From UBA5070 sp039798065 (GTDB taxonomy: Bacteria; Fibrobacterota; Fibrobacteria; UBA5070): DNA of 12,464 nt. Shown piece after piece: positions 6,586 to 12,464 of the stretch. Where the stretch lies: NCBI GenBank assembly GCA_039798065.1, contig JBDKGS010000110.1, forward strand, positions 1 through 12,464, written 5' to 3'. The notes beneath the pieces were generated by a model. It was not told the origin of the DNA. It did not search any database and was given only the letters and a program-made list of their open reading frames with translations. The first letter of the stretch is position 1; each line of letters starts with the position of its first letter. Made by a program: the position numbers and the translations under genes.

Positions 6586-7656
6586 TCACGACCTCCCGCG
6601 GGCCAGAAGCCCGCCCGTGACCAGCACGCTGATGAACAACAAGGACTGCAGCACGATGGACGTGGATTCGGGAAGCTGCGCGAACAGCTGGAGGGCATCG
6701 GACGCCGACATCAAGGCCCCCATCGCCACGGCCAGCGGGATGACGCGCAGCATGTGCTGTCCCGCCATCCAGGCCACCAGGAATCCCGTGATCCCGTAGT
6801 TGAGGGCGATGCCCGATTGCAACCGCCCGTGCACCATGGTGGCTTCCAAAATTCCCGCCAAACCCGCGATGGCACCACCGATGGCCATCACCAATGCCAC
6901 GTTGGCCACCCACGAAAACCCCGCCCCCACGCCCAGCGCGCGATTGCTCTTGAGAATGCGCAACGCGAGCCCCCAGCGCGAGCGGGCAAGCACCACATGC
7001 AACACCACCGCCAAGCCCACGGCCACCAGCAAGCCCGCGTGCAGACGCGATCCATCGATGAGCGTCGGCAACTTGACAGAATCTGGAAACGATCTTGTCG
7101 CGGGCCAGCCCAGGTTGGCGGGATCGCGCCACGGGCCGTAGACGACCCAATCCACCAGGAGCGAGGCCACGTAGTTCAAGAGCAATGTGGCCAGGGTCTC
7201 GTTGACTTCCAGATGGGCTTTGAGGAATCCCGAAATCGACGACCAGATCGCGCCACCAAGACATGCTCCGACAAATACTGTCAGAACCAGGAAAATCGTG
7301 GGTTGGGGGTCGCCGTAGAGGAACATGGCCGTGCCCAACCACGCCCCCATGTAGAACTGCCCGCTGGCACCCACCGTGAGCAATCCCAGTCGCGCGGGCA
7401 ACGCCGTGGCCAGGGCGCAGAACAGGATGGGGGTGGTCTTCACCAAGGTCTCGGAAATCCCGTAGGCCGACCCGAAGGCCCCCTCCACAAGCTCCAGCAA
7501 AAGCGGTATGGGAGCGCGTCCCAACACCGCGAAGAACAAGGCGCTGGCCACCAGGAACGCCAAGGTGGCAAGAGTGGCCGAGAGCGCGCCCTCGAACCAC
7601 GCGAACCGATGCGCCAAGCTCTTGCGTCGCTCCTGCAGGGATCCCAAGGCGTTCAT
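6586..7656 (-). CDS. ABC importer permease, nucleoside/BMP-type (YufP/NupP-like)
   Basis: A 356-residue inner-membrane permease and the larger partner in the importer, with a cytoplasmic N-terminus (MNALGSLQERRKSLAHR) followed by a membrane segment at about 23-45. The family loop is present as LTVGASGQFYMGAW (93-106); relatives usually have FNIGAEGQ, so N and E are replaced by T and S here. The later NETLATLLLNYVAS (152-165) and NYGITGFLVAWMAG (286-299) are characteristic of this branch. ATG 7656 overlaps the stop of the ATPase gene in an ATGA arrangement, which implies coupled translation, and a GGGGGA stretch lies upstream. The frame reads further upstream through the ATPase gene, but that is a shadow. 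The family is certain, the substrate is not. Confidence 0.93.
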   Translation of the reverse strand: MNALGSLQERRKSLAHRFAWFEGALSATLATLAFLVASALFFAVLGRAPIPLLLELVEGAFGSAYGISETLVKTTPILFCALATALPARLGLLTVGASGQFYMGAWLGTAMFLYGDPQPTIFLVLTVFVGACLGGAIWSSISGFLKAHLEVNETLATLLLNYVASLLVDWVVYGPWRDPANLGWPATRSFPDSVKLPTLIDGSRLHAGLLVAVGLAVVLHVVLARSRWGLALRILKSNRALGVGAGFSWVANVALVMAIGGAIAGLAGILEATMVHGRLQSGIALNYGITGFLVAWMAGQHMLRVIPLAVAMGALMSASDALQLFAQLPESTSIVLQSLLFISVLVTGGLLARGRS

Positions 7657-9137
7657 GCGACATCCCCCATCATCCAGCGTCCAAGACGGTTTCTGTCCGC
7701 GGTGCGGGCGTCGACCACTCCCAGGATGCGCCCGTGGAACAGGACCCCGATCCGGTGCGCGAAGCGCATCAGGTCGTCGAGCTCTTCCGAGATCCACACC
7801 ACCGACGCGCCCGAGGCCGCGTGCTCGAAGAGCTTGGCGTACACGGCCTGGGTGGCCGACAGATCCAAGCCCATGGTGGGATAGCACGCCACCACCAGTT
7901 TGCGTGTTCCCGTGAATTCGCGCGCCGCCACCAACTTTTGCAGGTTTCCTCCCGACAACTCGCGGGCCTTGCGCCGCGGGTCGCGAGGCCTCACGTCGAA
8001 AGCCTCCAACAAGGGCATGGCGTCTTGTGCACGGGGTGCGCGCTTGCCCATCCAGAACGGAAGCGACGGGATGGATTTGAGCGCCAGGTTCACCGCAAGA
8101 TCCAGATCGGGCGCCACGCCATTCACCGAGGGGCGCTCCGGCACGTAACCCACCGCTTGCGGATCGGGCCGTCCCGATGCGCCGCGATGCACCGCGATCC
8201 CGTCGAGCAGGACCTCGCCACCGCCGATTTCGCGCACCCCCGCGAGGCAAGCCGCCAACAAATCCTGTCCATTGCCGGAAACCCCAGCGATCCCGAGGAT
8301 CTCGCCCGGCGCGACGGAAAATGACACGTCGTGGATGGCGCCGAACACATCGCCCGCCGAAAGGCCGCGCACCTCGAGCCAAGGCACGTCGTGGGTGGGC
8401 AGCTGCACCGGGGATGCCGGATGGATGGCCGCGCCACCCACCATCAACGACGACAATTCCTGCGCCGAAAGACCCGCCGCACGCCGCGTCTCCACCAGTT
8501 TTCCCTGGCGCATCACCGAGGCGCGATCGGCGCACGAGACCACGTCCTCGAACTTGTGGGTGATCAGGATCACCGATCGGCCTTCTTGCGCCAACGCCCG
8601 CACGCGCTGGTGCAGCGCCTTGGTCTCGACCGGAGTCAGGACCGAAGTGGGCTCGTCCAGGATCACCAGCTTGGCGTCCAGGTTGAGGACCTTGGCAAGC
8701 TCCACCAATTGCATCTGGCCCACCGGGATGTCGGCCACCTTGGCGTCGGGATCGAGTTCCGGCGCCAGCAGGCTCAGGTTGGCCAGCAGACGTTTTTTGT
8801 CGGTGCGCGACAGGTTCCACGGCACTCCGGGAAGGGCGAGCTGGAGGTTCTCCCGCACCGTGAGAGCGGGAATCAGGCTGAACTGCTGGAACACCATCCC
8901 GATCCCGGCTTCCATCGCCTGGGAAGGACCCGCGAATTTCACGGGCTTGCCATCGATCTCGATGGTCCCTTCGTCGGGGGCCACCAGACCGTACAGCACC
9001 TTCATGAGCGTGCTCTTGCCCGCGCCGTTCTCGCCCAGAAGAGCGAGGACCTCGCCGTGGTCCACGTCCAGGTCCACCGCGTCGTTGGCGACGAGGGACC
9101 CGAACCTTCTGGTGATGCCGCGCATGCGCAATTGCAT
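7653..9137 (-). CDS. Double-domain ABC ATPase of the nucleoside/BMP-type importer (YufO/NupO-like)
   Basis: A 494-residue cytoplasmic ATPase with two fused nucleotide-binding domains, the layout of the sugar/nucleoside importer class. Domain 1 (about 1-245) has Walker A GENGAGKST (35-43), the Q-loop FQQFSLIP, a weak signature IPVGQMQLVEL (137-147), Walker B LVILDEPTS with E162, and the switch histidine in LITHKFEDV. Domain 2 (about 253-494) has a degenerate Walker A, GVSGNGQDLL, lacking the K-S/T pair, a full signature LSGGNLQKL (394-402) and the altered Walker B VVACYPTMGLDLSA. One active and one altered site is normal for this family. ATG 9137 has AAGGAG eight bases upstream. It heads a run with both permeases (4-nt overlap, 2-nt gap) and the binding lipoprotein. 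Confidence 0.96.
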   Translation of the reverse strand: MQLRMRGITRRFGSLVANDAVDLDVDHGEVLALLGENGAGKSTLMKVLYGLVAPDEGTIEIDGKPVKFAGPSQAMEAGIGMVFQQFSLIPALTVRENLQLALPGVPWNLSRTDKKRLLANLSLLAPELDPDAKVADIPVGQMQLVELAKVLNLDAKLVILDEPTSVLTPVETKALHQRVRALAQEGRSVILITHKFEDVVSCADRASVMRQGKLVETRRAAGLSAQELSSLMVGGAAIHPASPVQLPTHDVPWLEVRGLSAGDVFGAIHDVSFSVAPGEILGIAGVSGNGQDLLAACLAGVREIGGGEVLLDGIAVHRGASGRPDPQAVGYVPERPSVNGVAPDLDLAVNLALKSIPSLPFWMGKRAPRAQDAMPLLEAFDVRPRDPRRKARELSGGNLQKLVAAREFTGTRKLVVACYPTMGLDLSATQAVYAKLFEHAASGASVVWISEELDDLMRFAHRIGVLFHGRILGVVDARTADRNRLGRWMMGDVA

Positions 9138-9158
9138 GGTGATCGCTCCTTGCGACAG

Positions 9159-9164
9159 ATTATG
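9159..9164 (-). promoter_or_regulatory. Candidate -10 element for the importer operon
   Basis: On the minus strand CATAAT lies 21 bases before the ATPase start codon, inside a small dyad GACA-TAATC-TGTC. It would place the transcript start near 9152, leaving a leader of only about 15 bases that is mostly the AAGGAG ribosome-binding site. The -35 position (around 9182-9187) has no good TTGACA match and falls in the large dyad at 9173-9212, so an activator may be needed if this promoter is real. Confidence 0.4.
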
Positions 9165-9172
9165 TCAGTCTG

Positions 9173-9212
9173 TTCGGGTCTGATTCCACGATGACTCGGC
9201 TTCAGACCCGAA
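9173..9212. promoter_or_regulatory. 11-bp inverted repeat upstream of the importer operon
   Basis: TTCGGGTCTGA (9173-9183) and its exact reverse complement (9202-9212) flank an 18-base spacer. It sits in the 127-bp gap between the channel gene (stop at 9265) and the ATPase gene. On the minus strand no T run follows, so it is a poor intrinsic terminator. It spans the expected -35 region of the ATPase promoter, so a regulator-binding site or a hairpin at the 3' end of the channel message are the main possibilities. The remainder of the gap, 9213-9264, shows nothing else I can name. Confidence 0.5.
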
Positions 9213-9264
9213 ATCACTGGCTAAGGAATTCCCGTGCAGCGAAGCTGCCGGGTGTTGATCGGGC

Positions 9265-10002
9265 TTACAGGTTCCACTTCAGGACGAACTGGGGTTGGTT
9301 CACCACCAGATCCTTGATCCCCAGGAAGTTGCTGAAGTACTGGTACTCGATGCCGGTCTCGATCTTTCCGGGTGCTCCCCAGAAATTCCCGACGTCCACC
9401 ATCAGGGTGGGCTGCATCTGCCACCACATCTCCTGGTTGTCGCCTTCGCCGGTCATGAGGTCGATCCAACCTCCGAACGATCCTTTCACGGCTCCGAACT
9501 CGAAAGGGAACGACCAGGCGGGATTGACTTGGAACGAGATCCCCTTGGTGGCCACCTCGTCGCGCACGAAGAAGTTGAGCATGAAGAACGCGGCACCGGG
9601 GATCTTGAGATTGGTCCCGATGCCGTAGCAGAAGGTGGGGCTGAAGCCCGACGGATAATCGACCTCTCCGGCCACGAGGACATCGCCAAGAGGGCCCGCC
9701 GACATGTCGATTCCTGTCACCTTGCCGATGGAGATCCGCGAATGGACTTCGCTGTAGGTGCCGATAGCCTTCTTCTTGTCGTAGACCGCGCCGTTGGTGA
9801 CGTCGGTGAAGAAGAAGTTGTCGCCGTACTTCCAACCGTTGGCGACCTCGAAGGTCATGATCTGGACCGCGTCCGACCCTTTGGGAGCTTCGAGATCGGG
9901 GCCGATCATGTACTGGATGTCGGCGGCGGTGAAATCAGCATGCGTTGCGGATGCGGTTGCGAGGGCGATCGCGGTCAGCACGGAAGTTTGCGCTCTGCGC
10001 AT
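9265..10002 (-). CDS. Tsx/OmpK-like outer-membrane nucleoside channel
   Basis: A 245-residue outer-membrane beta-barrel of the nucleoside-specific channel (Tsx/OmpK) family. Residues 1-22 (MRRAQTSVLTAIALATASATHA) are a signal peptide. The mature start has the family opening: QIMTFEVANGWKYGDNFFF at about 47-65, followed by TDVTN. The rest alternates polar and hydrophobic residues as in membrane strands, with the family's late GIEYQYFSNFLGIKD block (217-231) and a final strand PQFVLKWNL. It ends in leucine rather than the usual phenylalanine or tryptophan. E. coli Tsx passes nucleosides and some antibiotics; this member may pass a related small nitrogen compound. ATG 10002 has AGGAG seven bases upstream. 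It lies between the regulator and the importer on the same strand, 127 bases before the ATPase gene, which suggests it supplies the importer's substrate across the outer membrane. Confidence 0.88.
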   Translation of the reverse strand: MRRAQTSVLTAIALATASATHADFTAADIQYMIGPDLEAPKGSDAVQIMTFEVANGWKYGDNFFFTDVTNGAVYDKKKAIGTYSEVHSRISIGKVTGIDMSAGPLGDVLVAGEVDYPSGFSPTFCYGIGTNLKIPGAAFFMLNFFVRDEVATKGISFQVNPAWSFPFEFGAVKGSFGGWIDLMTGEGDNQEMWWQMQPTLMVDVGNFWGAPGKIETGIEYQYFSNFLGIKDLVVNQPQFVLKWNL

Positions 10003-10051
10003 AGGATGTCTCCTGAAGGTTGACGGTGCCGGATTGCGGATCGACGCGCGA

Positions 10052-10072
10052 CCCTACTTCTAGAGAATAGGG
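10052..10072. repeat. Imperfect palindrome over the candidate start of the channel transcript
   Basis: CCCTA-(C)-TTCT-AG-AGAA-TAGGG pairs completely apart from one unpaired C. It lies 50-70 bases upstream of the channel start codon. It overlaps the possible -10 TATTCT (10069-10064, minus strand) and the inferred transcript start near 10057. It could be an operator, or a hairpin at the 5' end of the message. The sequence alone does not separate these. Confidence 0.4.
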
Positions 10073-10097
10073 CCAAGGCATCTCCCCCCGCATCCCC
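10064..10097 (-). promoter_or_regulatory. Candidate MalT-type activator site and -10 for the channel gene
   Basis: On the minus strand GGGGATGCGG (10097-10088) differs at one base from the E. coli MalT box GGGGA(T/G)GAGG. A possible -10, TATTCT, follows at 10069-10064, giving a start near 10057 and centring the box near -35. MalT boxes at MalT-dependent promoters commonly lie close to that distance. No consensus -35 is present, as expected for an activator-dependent promoter. The regulator gene just upstream encodes a MalT-type protein, which makes the match more interesting, but G-rich runs are common here and the regulator need not share the E. coli recognition sequence. Confidence 0.35.
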
Positions 10098-10109
10098 CGA
10101 AAGGGGGAT
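10092..10109. repeat. Strong 7-bp hairpin in the regulator-channel gap
   Basis: ATCCCCC (10092-10098) and GGGGGAT (10103-10109) form a perfect stem around a four-base loop, GAAA on the plus strand and TTTC on the minus strand. It lies 24 bases after the regulator's stop codon, so it may end or stabilise that transcript, but no T tract follows on the minus strand. Its GGGGGAT arm is part of the MalT-box-like sequence, so the symmetry may instead be an activator site in two orientations. Confidence 0.5.
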
Positions 10110-10132
10110 TCTGCAACACCCACCTAACCCGG

Positions 10133-12464
10133 TCAGATCACGCCTTTTTCCACCGCGAGCGAAACCGCGTGGGTGCGGTTCGTCACGTCCAACTTCGCGA
10201 AGATGTTCTTCAGATGCGTCTTGACCGTGCTTTCGGCGACGAAGAGCCGATCTGCGATCTCCTTGTTGGATCGACCGTCGCGCAGGGCCTGCAGGACCTC
10301 CAGCTCCCGCTCCGAAAGCAGCGAGCCATCCGGCCGTTCCTGGACCGAAGGACGGATTTTGACAACCTCGCCCAACTGGGTTGGAGCCACCCTGGAGGCC
10401 AGCGCCGTGGCCATCGGATCCACGCCCCCATGACGATGGAACCACGCCGAAAAGGCTTCGCGACGGATTCCGTCCAATTCGGGTCCGTGCAGGAACGGAC
10501 TTGCGATTCCCTGCGAAGCGGCCAGCATCAAGGCGGAATCCAACCTCTGGACCGCGTCCTCCTTGCGCCCCTGGAAGGCGTTCGCCAGCGAAAGTGCGTA
10601 TTCGGTCTCGACCAGCGGCAGGCGCAGCTGGTTTTCCGCGAAGAATTTCCGCCACGATTTCCCCAGGCGCATCGCTTCGTCGATGCGCCCCATGCAGGTC
10701 AGGATGCGCATGGCGGTACGGAATTCGTCATGACGGAAAACGACAGGGGTCTCGATCCCGGGCAGTCGGCGCGCCAACCACGAATGCAGGATGGAATCGG
10801 GAAGCCGGGGCAGCAGCAATCGCATCCGCTTGGCCTCCAGATCGTCGTGGTCGACAGCCCAGTGCATGCGCGTGCGACGCGCCACCGCCACGGCTTCGTC
10901 CAATGCCCGTGCCGCGGTGTCGAGATCGCCCGTCAAAGCCGCGATTTCGGCGCGCGCGGCCAGGCCGTAGTTGAGAATGCGGATGTTGTCGCATTCGCGA
11001 CCCAGCTGGATGCCTCGCTCGGCGGCTTCGCAGGCGGTATCCAGGTTGCCCTGCAGCAGTTCCAGACGCGAGGTCGAGATCTCCAGGTACCCCCACACGG
11101 GTCGCCGCCTGGTGGAATCGGTCGCCACCATGGTCCGTTGCGACAGGATCTGTCCATGGGCCAGGTCCAATCGACCGCGCAGCATCAGGATTTCGCAGAG
11201 GGAATACCCCGCTCCGTAGTACGCCAGATGGTGCCTGGCCATGGTCGCGCGATCCATGGCTTCGCGAAGCGTCGTCTCGGAAGCCTCGGTCGCCCCCGAC
11301 AAAAATTGGCTTACCGCAACCTGGACCAGGAAGGATGCAGACAAGAACGGGCGGCTCTTCCCGCAGGACGCCATGCCCGCCTTGGCCACCTCCACCGAAG
11401 CCGCGAAGTCCCCGTCCAGCCGCAACAGGATCGAGCGGAGGAACGCCTCGTGCGCCAGGATGGATTCGCGACGCGGATCGGAGGCTTCCGGGTCGATGGC
11501 GATCGCCAGTTCGCGCGCTCGTTCCAGGTGCTCGGCCCCTTCGCGCTCCCTTCCCATGTGGAACAGCGCCCAAGCCAGGAACAACGAAAGGAACGGGCGG
11601 TCGTGGACCATGGAAGGCAGGAATTGTCGAGCATGCTTTTGCAGCGCCAGGAAATCGGAATCCCGGAACAGGTTCTGCAACGCCCTTTCGGCCACGCTCT
11701 CCAAGGTTTCAGGATCGCGCGCCTCGAGCGCATGCACCACGGCTTGTTCGGCCATTCCCGACGCCAGGTGCCATCGCGCCGCGCGCCGGTGCAAGGCGCG
11801 GTATCGATCGGGATCCCTGGCGAAGAGCATCCGTTCCAAGCCTGCCCGCACCAACGGATGGATCTGCCAGATTCCGTCATGGGATCTGGCGACCAGCGGC
11901 GTCAGTTCTCCGATTTCGATCAAAGCGGCAGCGGATCCGGAGCGCTCCAGGATCGGATCGCAGGCTTCGGGGGCGATCCGCGCCAGGATGGACGCGTCGG
12001 ACAGGAACCACTGCAAGGCCGGGGGCAGACCTTCCAGGATCTCCTGCATCAGGTACTGGTGCAGATGGGGGTTTTCGCCGAACGTCCGCAGGGCCCTCTC
12101 CGGATCGGGACAGGATCTGGCATGCAGGGCGCACAAGTGGATTCCGGCCATCCAGCCTTGGGAAATCCTGTGGATGGCATCGGTGGCCTCGGGGCCCAGG
12201 ACGCTGATCCCGGTGGCTTCCACGAGCCGCTCCGACTCGCGCCGATCGAGACAAAAATCGTCGGCCCCGATCTCCAACAACGCCCCCGACATCCGATGTC
12301 GCTCGAGGGCCAGCCTGGGGCGCGCGCGCGCCACCAGGACCACGCGCAAACCGTGCGGAAGGTTGGCGAGCAGGTCGGCGGGGAGCATCGCCTTCCAGGC
12401 GTGCGGTTCCAACCGCGTGCCATCCAGGAACAGGACTCCATCGCGCGGCGATCGCCGCCACTGT
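10133..12464 (-). CDS. MalT-type LuxR-family transcription activator, N-terminus beyond the window
   Basis: A large STAND-class regulator, of which 776 residues are visible; the frame is still open at the right edge, so the true start lies outside. Full-length relatives such as MalT are about 900 residues, so roughly 120 residues carrying the ATP-binding P-loop are missing. The visible part begins with the Walker B strand GVLFLDG, where relatives usually have two acidic residues and here the second is G. It continues with the sensor block GLRVVLVARARPRLAL and a winged-helix region ending WQIHPLVRAGLER. A long alpha-helical TPR-like repeat section of about 450 residues probably senses a ligand. 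The last 65 residues are a LuxR helix-turn-helix (LSERELEVLQALRDGRSNKE, then VAESTVKTHLKNIFAKLDV). A TTG at 12412 could be read as a start, but the coding sequence clearly continues upstream. Its position just before the channel/importer genes suggests it activates them. Confidence 0.92.
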   Translation of the reverse strand, partial: QWRRSPRDGVLFLDGTRLEPHAWKAMLPADLLANLPHGLRVVLVARARPRLALERHRMSGALLEIGADDFCLDRRESERLVEATGISVLGPEATDAIHRISQGWMAGIHLCALHARSCPDPERALRTFGENPHLHQYLMQEILEGLPPALQWFLSDASILARIAPEACDPILERSGSAAALIEIGELTPLVARSHDGIWQIHPLVRAGLERMLFARDPDRYRALHRRAARWHLASGMAEQAVVHALEARDPETLESVAERALQNLFRDSDFLALQKHARQFLPSMVHDRPFLSLFLAWALFHMGREREGAEHLERARELAIAIDPEASDPRRESILAHEAFLRSILLRLDGDFAASVEVAKAGMASCGKSRPFLSASFLVQVAVSQFLSGATEASETTLREAMDRATMARHHLAYYGAGYSLCEILMLRGRLDLAHGQILSQRTMVATDSTRRRPVWGYLEISTSRLELLQGNLDTACEAAERGIQLGRECDNIRILNYGLAARAEIAALTGDLDTAARALDEAVAVARRTRMHWAVDHDDLEAKRMRLLLPRLPDSILHSWLARRLPGIETPVVFRHDEFRTAMRILTCMGRIDEAMRLGKSWRKFFAENQLRLPLVETEYALSLANAFQGRKEDAVQRLDSALMLAASQGIASPFLHGPELDGIRREAFSAWFHRHGGVDPMATALASRVAPTQLGEVVKIRPSVQERPDGSLLSERELEVLQALRDGRSNKEIADRLFVAESTVKTHLKNIFAKLDVTNRTHAVSLAVEKGVI

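Noticed and set aside
5657..7663. Reading the smaller permease as a 668-residue protein from a start at 7663
   Set aside because: The first half is out-of-frame reading of the larger permease. The membrane-type sequence and ribosome-binding site begin at 6583.
6586..8820. Reading the larger permease as a 744-residue fusion from 8820
   Set aside because: The extra part is out-of-frame ATPase sequence. The ATGA overlap at 7653-7656 and the permease-like N-terminus fix the start at 7656.
7653..9137. Loss of Walker A lysine in the second ATPase domain as a sign of a broken gene
   Set aside because: The GVSGNGQ form is the normal degenerate second site in this class of double-domain importer ATPases.
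9138..9264. Riboswitch (for example guanidine class) in front of the importer operon
   Set aside because: Considered because of the nitrogen-compound context and the hairpin, but the gap also contains the 3' end of the channel message, the likely -10 leaves only about 15 bases of leader, and I see no conserved riboswitch core.

Overview
The window is about 12.5 kb of GC-rich bacterial DNA in which every gene I can support lies on the minus strand, so transcription runs from high to low coordinates. The cell is almost certainly a diderm (Gram-negative-type) bacterium, because it encodes a Tsx/OmpK-type outer-membrane channel and a lipoprotein. The secreted GH8 glycosidase has a small C-terminal beta-rich tail resembling type IX secretion sorting domains. 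That tail and the high GC would fit an environmental member of the Fibrobacterota (or the wider Fibrobacterota-Chlorobi-Bacteroidota group). The lineage is an inference and not certain.

Layout in transcription order (right to left): (1) 12464-10133, a MalT-type LuxR-family STAND regulator whose N-terminus is cut off by the window edge; (2) 10002-9265, a Tsx/OmpK-like outer-membrane channel; (3) 9137-5657, a double-domain ABC ATPase and two permeases of the nucleoside/BMP-type importer family, tightly packed (4-nt overlap, then a 2-nt gap); (4) 5609-4533, the matching BMP/PnrA-type substrate-binding lipoprotein; (5) 4434-2676, two paralogous isochorismatase-fold cysteine hydrolases of the biuret-hydrolase type on either side of a ChrR-type cupin; (6) 2485-479, a secreted GH8 glycosidase (probably a reducing-end xylose-releasing exo-oligoxylanase or xylanase) with an N-terminal CBM4/9-like domain and a terminator behind it; (7) 290-1, the start of an unrecognised exported protein that runs off the left edge.

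Items 2-5 look like one uptake-and-hydrolysis unit. An outer-membrane channel known for nucleosides feeds a periplasmic lipoprotein and inner-membrane ABC importer, and two cytoplasmic amidohydrolases act on what enters. Family knowledge points to small nitrogen-rich ureides (biuret, triuret) or a nucleobase-derived compound. The two-hydrolase arrangement recalls the described triuret-to-biuret-to-allophanate route, but no allophanate hydrolase is visible here. The regulator is well placed to control the unit: the 130-bp gap before the channel gene holds a sequence one mismatch from the E. coli MalT box, close to the usual distance from a candidate -10. The importer has a second candidate promoter with an 11-bp dyad, and the GH8 gene is preceded by two adjacent palindromes, suggesting separate control.

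No tRNA, rRNA, CRISPR array, insertion sequence or attachment site was seen. There is no gene-free stretch longer than 300 bases.
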